Positions 1 to 7,749 are shown, counted from the stretch's first letter. The stretch is 25,766 nt of DNA from JAVBNO01 sp031551485 (GCA_031551485.1 JAVBNO010000085.1:1-25766), one strand, 5' to 3'. Made by a program: numbers and translations. The notes: generated by a model from the letters alone, not told the origin.

Positions 1-1109
1 TGCTTGAGTTTTTCTACGAATTCTTTGGTCTCAATGCTGTTTTTGGTGATGCTGGGGTCGATTTCACTGATACGGCGGGCGACGGCCGTTCTGCCGGATA
101 CTTCTGACAAAAGGATATTGCGGGTATTGCCCACCTGCTCGGGATCGATATGCTCGAAAGCAAGGGGGGTTTTCATGACCCCATCCACATGCATGCCGCC
201 CTTGTGCGCAAAGGCACTTTTCCCCACATAAGGCATATTGCCGGGCAAACTGACATTGGCCACTTCGGCAATATAACGGGCTGTTTTCGTCACCCGTTCC
301 ATTTTTTCCGGAGGAATGCACCGATATCCCATTTTCAGCTGCAGGTTGGGAATGAGGGCGGACAGATTGGCATTGCCGCATCGCTCCCCTATTCCTAAGC
401 AGGTGCCTTGGACATGGGCGGCCCCCGCCTTCACCGCCATAAGGGAATTGGCTACAGCACAATCCACATCGTTATGGCAGTGGATACCCACCGGTGTAGT
501 TCCCACCGCGGCCAACGCCTTTTGGGTCATCTCATATACGGCATCGGGGAAACATGCGCCATTGGTATCGCAAAGGGTTACGCAATCGGCGCCCGCTTCC
601 ACAGCGGTCTGGAGGGTTTGGAGGGCGTAATCCGCATTGGCACGGTAACCGTCGAAAAAATGTTCGGCGTCGTAGATGACCTCTTTACCGGCAGCCTTCA
701 TCAATGCCACTGTTTCCCGGATCATATGCAAATTTTCCTCCAGAGTTGTGTGCAGCACCTCTGTCACATGCAGGTTCCAGCTTTTCCCAAAGATAGACAC
801 GACCTCGGTATCTGCTTGCAACATCGCTTGGCAGCCCACATCCTCCTCCACTTTTGTGCCTACCCGCCGTGTAGAGCCAAAGGCGACCAGCTTGCTATTT
901 GCCAGCGCCAACTGCCGGGCGCGGTGAAAAAACTCCAACTCTTTCGGATTGGAACCCGGATTGCCGGCTTCTATGTAGGCAATGCCCAACTTATCCAGCT
1001 TGGCGACAATATTCAGCTTATCTTCCAAAGAAAAGGTAATGCCTTCGCCCTGGGCGCCATCGCGCAGCGTCGTATCAAGAATTTGGATCATTTTTGTTCT
1101 TGTCTCCAT
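1..1109 (-). CDS. cimA: (R)-citramalate synthase, N-terminal ~369 residues (3' end outside window)
   Basis: Citramalate synthase condenses pyruvate with acetyl-CoA to citramalate, the entry to threonine-independent isoleucine synthesis. The frame is open from 1109 to the left edge. It starts METRTKMIQILDTTLRDGAQ, the alpha-isopropylmalate/homocitrate synthase TIM-barrel opening. Further on it has the metal-binding HCHND stretch, GIGERCGNAN, and FAHKGGMHVDG. The DGAQGEG variant and HKGGMH (instead of the LeuA forms DGEQSPG and HEAGIH) point to CimA rather than a second LeuA. The start at 1109 has AGGA seven bases upstream; an in-frame ATG at 1124 is less well placed. It begins 19 bases after the leuA stop, so it is almost certainly co-transcribed with leuA and under the same T-box. 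The C-terminal regulatory domain lies outside the window. Homocitrate synthase is a less likely alternative. Confidence 0.9.
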   Translation of the reverse strand, partial: METRTKMIQILDTTLRDGAQGEGITFSLEDKLNIVAKLDKLGIAYIEAGNPGSNPKELEFFHRARQLALANSKLVAFGSTRRVGTKVEEDVGCQAMLQADTEVVSIFGKSWNLHVTEVLHTTLEENLHMIRETVALMKAAGKEVIYDAEHFFDGYRANADYALQTLQTAVEAGADCVTLCDTNGACFPDAVYEMTQKALAAVGTTPVGIHCHNDVDCAVANSLMAVKAGAAHVQGTCLGIGERCGNANLSALIPNLQLKMGYRCIPPEKMERVTKTARYIAEVANVSLPGNMPYVGKSAFAHKGGMHVDGVMKTPLAFEHIDPEQVGNTRNILLSEVSGRTAVARRISEIDPSITKNSIETKEFVEKLK

Positions 1110-1128
1110 GGCTTTTTCCTTCATCTGT

Positions 1129-2631
1129 TTAGTTGGTCAAGAGCGCTTTATTAATGGCGTTTAAGTAAGCTTTAATGCTGGATTCAATAATGTCGGTGCT
1201 CAGGCCGCGGCCTGAAATGATGTCGCTTCCTTTTTCCACCTTTACCATCACTTCACCCAAAGCGTCTTCGCCTTCTGTCACGGCATGAATGCTGTAACTT
1301 TTCAGGGGGTAGCCTTGCTTCACAATGCGATCAACGGCCTTAAACGCGGCGTCAATCGGGCCGTCGCCCCGGGCCACATGTTCATATTCCTCGCCCTCTT
1401 TTTCCAGGCGGACAACAGCCGTGGCTGTAATACCTGTGCCGGAGTTGACCACAAAACTGACCAAGGTATATGTTTCCGGGATATCATATCCCGCCGTATT
1501 GACCAGGGCCTCGATGTCCTGATCGGTAATTTCTTTCTTTTTGTCAGCCAGCACCTTAAACTTCTCAAAAGCTTCCTCTATGCTTTCCGGCGCCAACACA
1601 AAACCCAATTCTTTAACACGCTCTGCAAAAGCGTGCTTGCCGGAATGCTTGCCCAGCACCATTTGATTTTCGATGATGCCGACACTTTCAGGGGTCATAA
1701 TTTCGTACGTGGCCGGGTTATTGAGCACACCGTGTTGATGAATGCCTGCCTCGTGGGCAAATGCATTGCGGCCTACAATCGCTTTGTTGGGCGACACCTT
1801 GATGCCGGTGATGGTAGACAGTAGGCGGCTGGTACGGTACAATTCCTTGGTGTTGATATTGGTGGTGGCACCAAACAATTCTTTCCGGGTATCAATCGAC
1901 ATTACGATTTCTTCCATTGCGGCGTTACCCGCCCGTTCACCAATGCCGTTGATGGTACATTCAATTTGGGTCGCGCCTGCATGAATGCAGGCCAGAGAAT
2001 TGGCCACAGCCATACCCAAGTCATTGTGGCAGTGAACCGAAATGGTAACTACCGGATCAATATGTCCCCGAATATATGTAACCAGCTCCGCCATTTCCTG
2101 GGGGGTGGCATAGCCTACTGTGTCAGGAATATTGATGGTTTTGGCCCCCGCCGCCGCCACTGTCCGCATGACCTCCAGCAAAAATTTCCGGTCACTGCGG
2201 AAAGCATCCTCGGCAGAAAACTCTATGTCGTCGCAAAGGGATTTGGCATAGTCGACCATTTCCCTGGCCGCTTTGAGCACTTCTTCCCTGGTCATCTTCA
2301 GTTTGTGTTTCATATGGATTTCGCTGGTGGCCAAAAAAATATGGATGCGAGGATGGCGCGCCGGCTTAAGCGCCTCGACCGCCCGGTCAATATCCCCTTT
2401 GACACAGCGACATAATGCCGCCACTGTGCTTTTTTTCAAGATGCGGGCAATTTCCCGCACCGCCTCAAAATCATCGGGGGAGGAAATGGGGAAACCCGCT
2501 TCAATAATGTCCACGCCCAGTCGTTCCAACTGGCGCGCCATTTCCAGCTTTTCGCCCAGATTCATACTGCATCCCGGTGACTGTTCGCCGTCCCGCAACG
2601 TCGTGTCAAAAATTTGTATCTTTTTTTGCAT
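1129..2631 (-). CDS. leuA: 2-isopropylmalate synthase
   Basis: LeuA condenses 2-ketoisovalerate with acetyl-CoA, the first committed step of leucine synthesis. The protein is about 500 residues, the usual length for the long bacterial form. It has the catalytic barrel with FDTTLRDGEQSPG near the N-terminus, the HCHNDLG metal-binding stretch, NGIGERAGNA, and FAHEAGIHQHG. A C-terminal LeuA dimer/regulatory domain carries the SYSIHAVTEGEDALGEV region and is where leucine feedback normally acts. Several starts are in frame: GTG at 2640 and ATG at 2634 and 2631. The AGAGGTGG Shine-Dalgarno sequence overlaps the GTG, so an ATG is preferred and 2631 gives the best spacing. The gene follows a T-box leader and strong promoter, and cimA follows directly. 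Confidence 0.95.
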   Translation of the reverse strand: MQKKIQIFDTTLRDGEQSPGCSMNLGEKLEMARQLERLGVDIIEAGFPISSPDDFEAVREIARILKKSTVAALCRCVKGDIDRAVEALKPARHPRIHIFLATSEIHMKHKLKMTREEVLKAAREMVDYAKSLCDDIEFSAEDAFRSDRKFLLEVMRTVAAAGAKTINIPDTVGYATPQEMAELVTYIRGHIDPVVTISVHCHNDLGMAVANSLACIHAGATQIECTINGIGERAGNAAMEEIVMSIDTRKELFGATTNINTKELYRTSRLLSTITGIKVSPNKAIVGRNAFAHEAGIHQHGVLNNPATYEIMTPESVGIIENQMVLGKHSGKHAFAERVKELGFVLAPESIEEAFEKFKVLADKKKEITDQDIEALVNTAGYDIPETYTLVSFVVNSGTGITATAVVRLEKEGEEYEHVARGDGPIDAAFKAVDRIVKQGYPLKSYSIHAVTEGEDALGEVMVKVEKGSDIISGRGLSTDIIESSIKAYLNAINKALLTN

Positions 2632-2703
2632 CATTTCCACCTCTTCTTATTGTAGAACGCTTTTTGTAAAAACGCAATTCAATTCAGATAAAAACAGCCA
2701 TAG

Positions 2704-2745
2704 AAAAACAAAAAATGCCCTCGTCTCTATTCCAGAGACGAAGGC
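2704..2745 (-). terminator. T-box regulated intrinsic terminator before leuA
   Basis: The minus strand has GCCTTCGTCTCT, loop GGAAT, then AGAGACGAGGGC followed by ATTTTTTGTTTTT. The stem is about 12 bp with one G-U pair. The 5' arm lies just after the T-box sequence and would be sequestered in the alternative antiterminator. Confidence 0.92.
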
Positions 2746-3006
2746 AATCGTATCGATCGCTTCCGCGGTACCACTCTTCATTGGCGCCTGGGCGCCCTCT
2801 TGGCCGCATCTTGTGTGTTGCCACGCAATGCGCTCCCCCATAACGCAGGGACTGCGTTCTCACCTACTCCCGCTTTGTTGCGGTTTGGGCAGAATGCTCG
2901 AGGGTGAGGATGGCAAAAATCGGGCACTGCCTTTCACCAAGCGGCAGCTCTCTTTTGCGCCGGCCAATTGCTTTTTTCCCTGTCACAGCATTTCGTTTTT
3001 TTAATT
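2704..3006 (-). promoter_or_regulatory. T-box leader (tRNA-Leu responsive) of leuA-cimA
   Basis: On the minus strand the leader shows the hallmarks of a T-box. The Stem I base pairs AATGCT with AGCATT. The distal Stem I motif AGAGAGCTGCCG...GGTGAAAGGCAG lies around 2930-2955. The T-box AGAGTGGTACCGCGG is at 2777-2763, and an intrinsic terminator follows. The specifier region reads CCTCACCCTCGAG at 2909-2897. Both plausible registers (2908-2906 and 2902-2900) give CTC, a leucine codon. The T-box TGGT would pair with the ACCA end of a tRNA whose discriminator base is A, as in tRNA-Leu. Inference: uncharged tRNA-Leu stabilises the antiterminator and turns on leuA and cimA. Confidence 0.93.
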
Positions 3007-3012
3007 TTGTTT

Positions 3013-3041
3013 ATCATACAATGTTTATCGCATGTTGTCAA
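3013..3041 (-). promoter_or_regulatory. sigma-A promoter of leuA-cimA
   Basis: The minus strand reads TTGACA (3041-3036), a 17-base spacer and TATGAT (3018-3013). This is a near-consensus vegetative promoter. The start would fall near 3006, just before Stem I of the T-box leader. Confidence 0.85.
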
Positions 3042-3090
3042 TCACCAATCGATATAAGCCAAAATCAAGAGGCAGGAAAATGGCCATGGG

Positions 3091-3131
3091 GAAAAGAAAA
3101 CCGCAGGGGCGAACTGTGTTCGCTCTTGCGG
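3091..3131 (-). terminator. intrinsic terminator after hppA
   Basis: On the minus strand CCGCAAGAGCGAA and TTCGCCCCTGCGG form a 13-base imperfect stem around the loop CACAG, followed by TTTTCTTTTC. It lies about 50 bases past the hppA stop and separates hppA from the leuA promoter. Confidence 0.88.
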
Positions 3132-3182
3132 CTTCCATAAAACAATACCACTAAACGCCCCTTGTGATGTTATGAAAGCGGC

Positions 3183-5279
3183 TTAAAAAATGGAGAAGCT
3201 GACAAAAAGGGCGGCAAACACAATTGTCACGATAGACAAAAGCTTGATCAAAATATTAATGGAAGGGCCACTGGTGTCTTTAAACGGATCTCCTACCGTA
3301 TCGCCCACTACAGCCGCTTTGTGGGCGTCGGAACCTTTGCCTCCCAACTCCTGATCCTGGCCTGATTCAATGTATTTTTTTGCATTGTCCCAGGCACCAC
3401 CGGAGTTGGACATCATGATGGCCAACACAAAACCGGTAACGGTAGCACCAGCCAACATGCCGGCCACGCCGTTTACCCCAAGGGTAAGACCTACTACCAC
3501 CGGCACCACAATGGTCATTATGGCGGGGGGCAGCATCTCTTTTTGGGCGGAACGGGTACACAAATCCACACAGGCGGCATAATCCGGCTGGGCCTTGTTC
3601 TCCATAATGCCCGCAATCTCTTTAAACTGCCGGCGCACCTCCAGCACAACTTGCTGGGCCGCACGGCCCACCGCTTCCATTGTCATGGCCGTAAACATAA
3701 AGGGCAACACAGCACCGATAAACAGACCGGTCAATACGGTAGGATTGATAATGGAAAGATTGAATACGAAGCCAGGGGCAATCAGTTTGATTTGCTCAAT
3801 AAACGCAGCGATGAGCGCCAGGGCTGTCAATGCGGCTGAACCAATGGCAAAGCCTTTGCCGGTGGCGGCCGTTGTATTGCCCAGGGAATCCAGCGCATCG
3901 GTGCGTTCACGCACATGCGCCTCCAAATGGGCCATCTCGGCAATACCGCCTGCGTTATCGGCCACAGGGCCATAGGCATCGGTAGCCAGCGTGATGCCAA
4001 GCGTCGACAACATACCCACGGCTGAAAGGCCCACGCCATAAAGACCGGCAGAAAAATTGTCGGCGCCGCCTGAAATGTAGAAACTGGCCAGCACCGAAAT
4101 GCAGACGACAATGACGGGAATCGCTGTACTCATCATGCCCAGCCCAATGCCGCCGATAATGATCGTGGCTGTTCCGGTGCGGGCGGTTTGCGCCAGTTCC
4201 CGGGTGGGCTTGTAAGAATCAGATGTAAAATACTCGGTAAAATAGCCAATGAGAATACCGGACAGCAAACCGGAAAGAATGGCAAAGTAGACGCCAATAT
4301 GCTCCGCGCTCAGCAGGAAACGCACCAAAAAGAAAGCTGCCACCGCCACAATCAACGAGCTAATGTAGGTACCTTTGCGCAGTGCCGAAAGCAAGTTGCG
4401 CTGGGAAGCGTTTTCGGTGGTTTTGACAAAGAATGTACCAATAATAGAAGCAAAAACGCCGATGGCGGCCAACACCATTGGCACTGCCATGCCGTTAAAG
4501 CCAAAGCCGGCCGACACTGCCAAGGCACAGGCGGAAATGCGGGCGCCCACATAGGATTCATATAGATCGCCGCCCATACCGGCCACATCGCCCACATTGT
4601 CACCCACATTGTCCGCGATCACGGCGGGATTGCGGGGGTCATCTTCGGGGATGCCCACTTCCACTTTACCCACAAGATCGGCGCCCACATCGGCGGCTTT
4701 TGTAAAGATACCGCCGCCCACACGGGCAAAAAGGGCAAAAGCGGAGGCGCCCATGCCAAAGGTCAGCATGGCGGAAGAAATCGCTTGAGCCTGGGTAGCG
4801 GGGTCTAGGTCACGATACCAAAACTTCAGGAAATAGAACCAAGCCGACATGTCCAAAAGCCCAAGGCCTACCACCGTAAAACCCATAACGGCACCCGCAG
4901 AAAACGCTATCTTCAGGCCACGGTTGAGGGACTGCCGCGCGGCATTGGCGGTGCGGGCATTGGCGGAGGTGGCAATCTTCATCCCAAAAAATCCGGAAAG
5001 GGCAGAAAAGAATCCACCTGTGATAAAGGCGACAGGTATAAAGGGATTGACCAAGTGGAAAAGAGATAAAACGAATAAGATTGCAAAGACGATTGCAAAA
5101 AACAGGGCGACACCTTTGTACTGCCTTTTCAAATAGGCATTGGCCCCAGACCGGATATAACTTGCAATTTCTTTCATGCGGTCGGTGCCCTCATCTTCTT
5201 TGAGCACACGGCGGGATAAGATCCAAGCAAAAGCCAGTCCAGCAGCGGCGCCCACCGGGGCCAGTATCATCAGATCCAT
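3183..5279 (-). CDS. hppA: K+-dependent membrane-bound ion-translocating pyrophosphatase
   Basis: This integral membrane enzyme hydrolyses pyrophosphate and pumps H+ or Na+ across the membrane, recovering energy from PPi made in biosynthesis. At 698 residues with many hydrophobic helices it has the family's usual length and topology of about 16 helices. The substrate-binding motifs are visible: DLVGKVEVGIPEDDPRNPA and DNVGDNVGDVAGMGGDLYES, then GPVADNAGGIAEM, and near the C-terminus GDTVGDPFKDTSGPS. The motif GNTTAATGKG carries Ala (residue 471) where K+-independent enzymes have Lys, so this is the K+-dependent subfamily. Many members of that subfamily pump Na+, but I cannot settle the ion from sequence alone. 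The start is fixed by AAGGAG seven bases upstream. The gene is monocistronic, with its own promoter and terminator. Confidence 0.96.
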   Translation of the reverse strand: MDLMILAPVGAAAGLAFAWILSRRVLKEDEGTDRMKEIASYIRSGANAYLKRQYKGVALFFAIVFAILFVLSLFHLVNPFIPVAFITGGFFSALSGFFGMKIATSANARTANAARQSLNRGLKIAFSAGAVMGFTVVGLGLLDMSAWFYFLKFWYRDLDPATQAQAISSAMLTFGMGASAFALFARVGGGIFTKAADVGADLVGKVEVGIPEDDPRNPAVIADNVGDNVGDVAGMGGDLYESYVGARISACALAVSAGFGFNGMAVPMVLAAIGVFASIIGTFFVKTTENASQRNLLSALRKGTYISSLIVAVAAFFLVRFLLSAEHIGVYFAILSGLLSGILIGYFTEYFTSDSYKPTRELAQTARTGTATIIIGGIGLGMMSTAIPVIVVCISVLASFYISGGADNFSAGLYGVGLSAVGMLSTLGITLATDAYGPVADNAGGIAEMAHLEAHVRERTDALDSLGNTTAATGKGFAIGSAALTALALIAAFIEQIKLIAPGFVFNLSIINPTVLTGLFIGAVLPFMFTAMTMEAVGRAAQQVVLEVRRQFKEIAGIMENKAQPDYAACVDLCTRSAQKEMLPPAIMTIVVPVVVGLTLGVNGVAGMLAGATVTGFVLAIMMSNSGGAWDNAKKYIESGQDQELGGKGSDAHKAAVVGDTVGDPFKDTSGPSINILIKLLSIVTIVFAALFVSFSIF

Positions 5280-5342
5280 TCCGTTCTCTCCTTAAGTTTA
5301 ATATCTTTTTGGGGGATGCGACCACCTTCAGATGGTAGGTAT

Positions 5343-5371
5343 ATTTTAACGGAGAATCTGTAACATGTCAA
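5343..5371 (-). promoter_or_regulatory. sigma-A promoter of hppA
   Basis: The minus strand has TTGACA (5371-5366), 17 bases, then TAAAAT (5348-5343). The leader would be about 55-60 bases. The 5280-5608 gap holds this promoter, the oppositely directed chrA promoter, and otherwise only AT-rich sequence. Confidence 0.8.
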
Positions 5372-5575
5372 TCTAAAAATTCCATAAATTTCCTTGTTTT
5401 TGAATTATTTTTGTTTTTTTCCTGCAAAATTTTATTATTTTATCAGAAATACTACTTTTATATGCCTTATATTTGCAAGTGTATACTTTTATATATTTCA
5501 TTTTTGTTATGCATCGATGATATTGCTTTGATGGAGTCAGTGTCCAATGTTCTTTTCTTACCTGTACAAATATGC

Positions 5576-5581
5576 TACAAT
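5576..5581 (+). promoter_or_regulatory. extended -10 promoter of the chrA-chrA-nth operon
   Basis: TGCTACAAT is an extended -10 element (TGn plus TACAAT) about 28 bases upstream of the first chrA start. No good -35 hexamer is present; the best register is TTTTCT-like. The resulting leader of about 20 bases would just contain the AGAGGAG ribosome binding site. Confidence 0.5.
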
Positions 5582-5608
5582 ATGTCTCGAATGAAAAGAG
5601 GAGTTTAT

Positions 5609-6184
5609 ATGTCAAGAAAGCATGATGTATCTGTTTTAGCCCTGTTTACTACTTTCTTTAAAATTGGCGCTTTTACCTTTGGCGGCGGGTACGCCATGAT
5701 CCCTTTATTTCACAAAGAAATTGTGGAAACTCATGGTTGGATTTCCGACGAGGAAATGCTGGACATTATCGCCATTGCCGAATCGACACCCGGCGTTATC
5801 GCCGTCAATATGGCGACTTTTGTAGGGTACAAAGTTGCAGGTGTTTTGGGGTCAACAATTGCCACGTTGGCCGTTGTATTGCCTTCTTTTATTGTTATCT
5901 CAATTATTTCGCAGTTCTTTTTGGCCTTTAAGCAAATTACCGTTGTGGCCTGGGCATTTGCGGGCATTCGGGCCGCTGTACTTGTTTTAATGACCAATGC
6001 TGTCCTGAAGCTTTCGAAGTTGTGTCGTCTCAATGTCCTCACACTGTCCTTGGCTGGCGGCGCCTTTATCCTGTCAACATTTTTGGGCATTCACGCCATT
6101 CCCCTTTTGCTTGCCGCCGCCATTCTTGGCATTTTGGCAGGGATTTGGTTTCCCTCACTTTTGCAGGGGGGGGACAAGCAATGA
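5609..6184 (+). CDS. chrA: chromate transporter, short-chain CHR subunit 1
   Basis: This is a half-size CHR-family membrane protein of 191 residues. It contains the family signature FTFGGGYAMIPLF near the N-terminus and STPGVIAVNMATFVGY around residues 57-72, followed by several hydrophobic helices. In short-chain CHR systems two such proteins are encoded side by side and are thought to act as a heterodimer equal to one long ChrA, exporting chromate or a related anion. The start at 5609 is chosen because AGAGGAG lies just upstream; the frame stays open further 5' but through AT-rich sequence containing the promoter. Its stop overlaps the next start (ATGA), so the two are translationally coupled. 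The substrate is not proven; many CHR homologues have no known role in chromate resistance. Confidence 0.9.
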   Translation: MSRKHDVSVLALFTTFFKIGAFTFGGGYAMIPLFHKEIVETHGWISDEEMLDIIAIAESTPGVIAVNMATFVGYKVAGVLGSTIATLAVVLPSFIVISIISQFFLAFKQITVVAWAFAGIRAAVLVLMTNAVLKLSKLCRLNVLTLSLAGGAFILSTFLGIHAIPLLLAAAILGILAGIWFPSLLQGGDKQ

Positions 6185-6771
6185 TTTATTGGGAGCTGTT
6201 TATTACCTTTTTCCGCATTGGGCTGTTTACCATCGGCGGCGGCTATGCCATGATCCCCATGATTCAGCGGGATGTGATCGGCAAAGGCTGGATGACATTA
6301 TCACAACTAATTGATTTTATTGCTGTCAGTGAATCTACCCCCGGGCCTTTCGCTGTTAATATTGCCACTTTTGTAGGGGTGCACACCGGCGGCCTGTGGG
6401 GAGGGGTTGTCGCCACTTTTGGTGTTGTGCTTCCCTCGTTCCTGATCATTTTATTGATTGCAAAGCTGTTTCACAATTTCAGCCAAAACCGCTTTGTCCG
6501 CAATGCGCTGTCGGGTGTGCGGCCGGTTGTCCTTGCTCTGATTGCCTCAGCAATCGTTTCAATTGCTGTTATCACTCTTTTTCCCGGCATCGAAAATGTC
6601 TCGCAGTTATTACAGGGCGTATCCAGGGTTAATATCACCATTATTATTATTTTAATATTGCTGTTCATCATCAATCGGTGGAAACATCCCCACCCTATCG
6701 CCCTGATCGGTATGGCCGCTTTGATGGGGATTGTGGGGTATGGGCTGGTGCCCATGCTGCTGCCAATATAG
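6181..6771 (+). CDS. chrA: chromate transporter, short-chain CHR subunit 2
   Basis: The second half-size CHR-family subunit has 196 residues and is clearly paralogous to the preceding gene: FTIGGGYAMIPMIQRDVI near the N-terminus and STPGPFAVNIATFVG about 30 residues later. Hydrophobic helices fill the rest, ending near residue 196 after a loop rich in His, Pro and Trp. Its ATG shares four bases with the upstream stop (ATGA), which favours equal synthesis of the two subunits. The GGGGGGGACAAGC stretch before the ATG serves as ribosome binding site. nth follows 13 bases after the stop and is probably on the same transcript. The transported anion is inferred from family membership only. Confidence 0.9.
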   Translation: MIYWELFITFFRIGLFTIGGGYAMIPMIQRDVIGKGWMTLSQLIDFIAVSESTPGPFAVNIATFVGVHTGGLWGGVVATFGVVLPSFLIILLIAKLFHNFSQNRFVRNALSGVRPVVLALIASAIVSIAVITLFPGIENVSQLLQGVSRVNITIIIILILLFIINRWKHPHPIALIGMAALMGIVGYGLVPMLLPI

Positions 6772-6784
6772 AGGAGGGGAATAT

Positions 6785-7417
6785 ATGAATGTACAAGAGA
6801 GGGCGTTGCAATGTGTCACGCTTTTGGAGCAGGCTTACCCCGACGCCATCTGCTCGCTGGCGTATCGCAAACCTTACGAACTTTTGATTTCCACCCGGCT
6901 GGCCGCCCAATGCACCGACGTGCGGGTGAATATCGTCACCGAAGAGCTGTATGGCAAATTCCCCACCCTTGTCGAATTGGACAGCGCCCCTTTGGCCGAA
7001 ATTGAACGGATCGTCCACCCTTGTGGCCTTTACAAAACCAAAGCCAAAGACATTAAGGGCATCACTCGGATGCTCTTAGATACATATGGCGGCGTGGTGC
7101 CGGATACCATGGAAGAGCTTTTGAAATTGCCCGGCATCGGGCGCAAAACGGCCAATTTGGTATTGGGAGATGTTTACCACAAGCCCGCGATTGTCTGTGA
7201 CACGCACTGCATCCGCATTACCAATTTGCTGGGGCTGAGCTCCGGCACCGATCCTTACAAAGTGGAAATGCAGCTGCAGGCCATTTTACCGCCGGAAAAA
7301 TCCAACGACTTTTGCCACCGGCTGGTACTGCATGGCCGCGCCGTCTGCAAGGCCCGTTCTCCGCAATGCGGCCAATGCGTCTTGTCTTTGTGCTGCCATT
7401 ACTTTTCCGGGAAATAA
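6785..7417 (+). CDS. nth: endonuclease III (DNA glycosylase/AP lyase)
   Basis: Nth removes oxidised pyrimidines from DNA and cleaves the abasic site by beta-elimination, starting base excision repair. The protein has 210 residues, typical for the family. The helix-hairpin-helix LPGIGRKTAN carries the catalytic Lys at residue 121. The catalytic Asp is D139 in VCDTHCIRI, where the family usually has VDTHV. The C-terminal [4Fe-4S] ligands are C188-x6-C195-x2-C198-x5-C204, complete and correctly spaced. The start at 6785 has GAGGAGGGG just upstream; the gene begins 13 bases after the second chrA stop, so it is likely the last gene of that operon. No clear terminator follows it. Confidence 0.95.
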   Translation: MNVQERALQCVTLLEQAYPDAICSLAYRKPYELLISTRLAAQCTDVRVNIVTEELYGKFPTLVELDSAPLAEIERIVHPCGLYKTKAKDIKGITRMLLDTYGGVVPDTMEELLKLPGIGRKTANLVLGDVYHKPAIVCDTHCIRITNLLGLSSGTDPYKVEMQLQAILPPEKSNDFCHRLVLHGRAVCKARSPQCGQCVLSLCCHYFSGK

Positions 7418-7441
7418 ATTTTCACTTCGTTTCATACAGTC

Positions 7442-7467
7442 ACCCTCTGCCTTGCGCGCATATAATA
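7442..7467 (+). promoter_or_regulatory. possible promoter of the 87-residue Cys-rich gene (vegetative or mother-cell type)
   Basis: TATAAT at 7461-7466 has no acceptable -35 hexamer at 16-18 bases, and a start near 7473 would fall on the ribosome binding site. The same bases read CATATAATA (7459-7467), which fits the sigma-K -10 pattern CATAnnnTA, with AC 15 bases upstream, one short of the usual spacing. Either reading is tentative. Confidence 0.25.
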
Positions 7468-7485
7468 TATTCAGGAGGTGAATGA

Positions 7486-7749
7486 ATGAGCGAATATAGA
7501 CAGCATATGGAGTGCCAGAAAAAAGACGATGTTTGCAACCTCGTCAACATCATCACAAATTGTGAGAAAGAATGCCGGAAGCCGGAACCACCAAAGCCGG
7601 AACCAAAGCGGGGCGCTTGCGTCGTCATTAATATTTTCACACAGTGCGGCAAAGAGTTCGGCAAGCCCGGCAGAGGTCATGAAGACAAGTGCGACGAATC
7701 CTGCGTTGAGGTCAACGTCGTGTCTGACTGCGAGAAGTGCGGCGCTTAA
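7486..7749 (+). CDS. 87-residue Cys-rich protein made of a 28-residue repeat, function unknown
   Basis: I do not recognise this protein. It is a strong gene candidate: a perfect AGGAGGTG lies seven bases before the ATG, and cysteines recur in a regular pattern. There is no signal peptide or membrane segment. Three segments follow C-x2-[VI]-N-[IV]-[IVF]-[TS]-x-C-x-K, starting at C17, C45 and C73, so the spacing is exactly 28 residues both times. The short hydrophobic core of each looks like a beta strand flanked by two Cys. The linkers are Lys/Pro/Glu-rich (PEPPKPEPK) and Gly/His-rich (GKPGRGHEDK). Extra cysteines are at 10, 30, 69 and 85. Possible roles are metal binding or a disulfide-linked structural (for example coat) protein; this is inference. 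It sits between nth and the convergent yebC. Confidence 0.8.
   Translation: MSEYRQHMECQKKDDVCNLVNIITNCEKECRKPEPPKPEPKRGACVVINIFTQCGKEFGKPGRGHEDKCDESCVEVNVVSDCEKCGA
7525..7746 (+). repeat. 2.6 copies of an 84-base (28-codon) coding repeat
   Basis: The units are 7525-7608, 7609-7692 and a shortened 7693-7746. They align at protein level (C..VN..T.C.K, with the KP pair also 28 residues apart in the first two) but have diverged strongly in DNA, so this is an old internal duplication rather than a recent slippage array. Confidence 0.75.

Noticed and set aside
408..1154. 248-codon plus-strand open frame
   Set aside because: It is antisense to cimA, which has clear homology and conserved catalytic motifs; the antisense product is rich in His, Cys and Arg with no recognisable domain.
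2273..3004. 243-codon plus-strand open frame across the leuA start and T-box
   Set aside because: It covers the leuA 5' end and a conserved regulatory RNA on the other strand, and has no ribosome binding site.
5373..5615. 80-codon minus-strand open frame in the hppA-chrA gap
   Set aside because: It has AT-rich composition and Lys/Ile/Tyr-rich content, covers the chrA promoter and start, and lacks a ribosome binding site.
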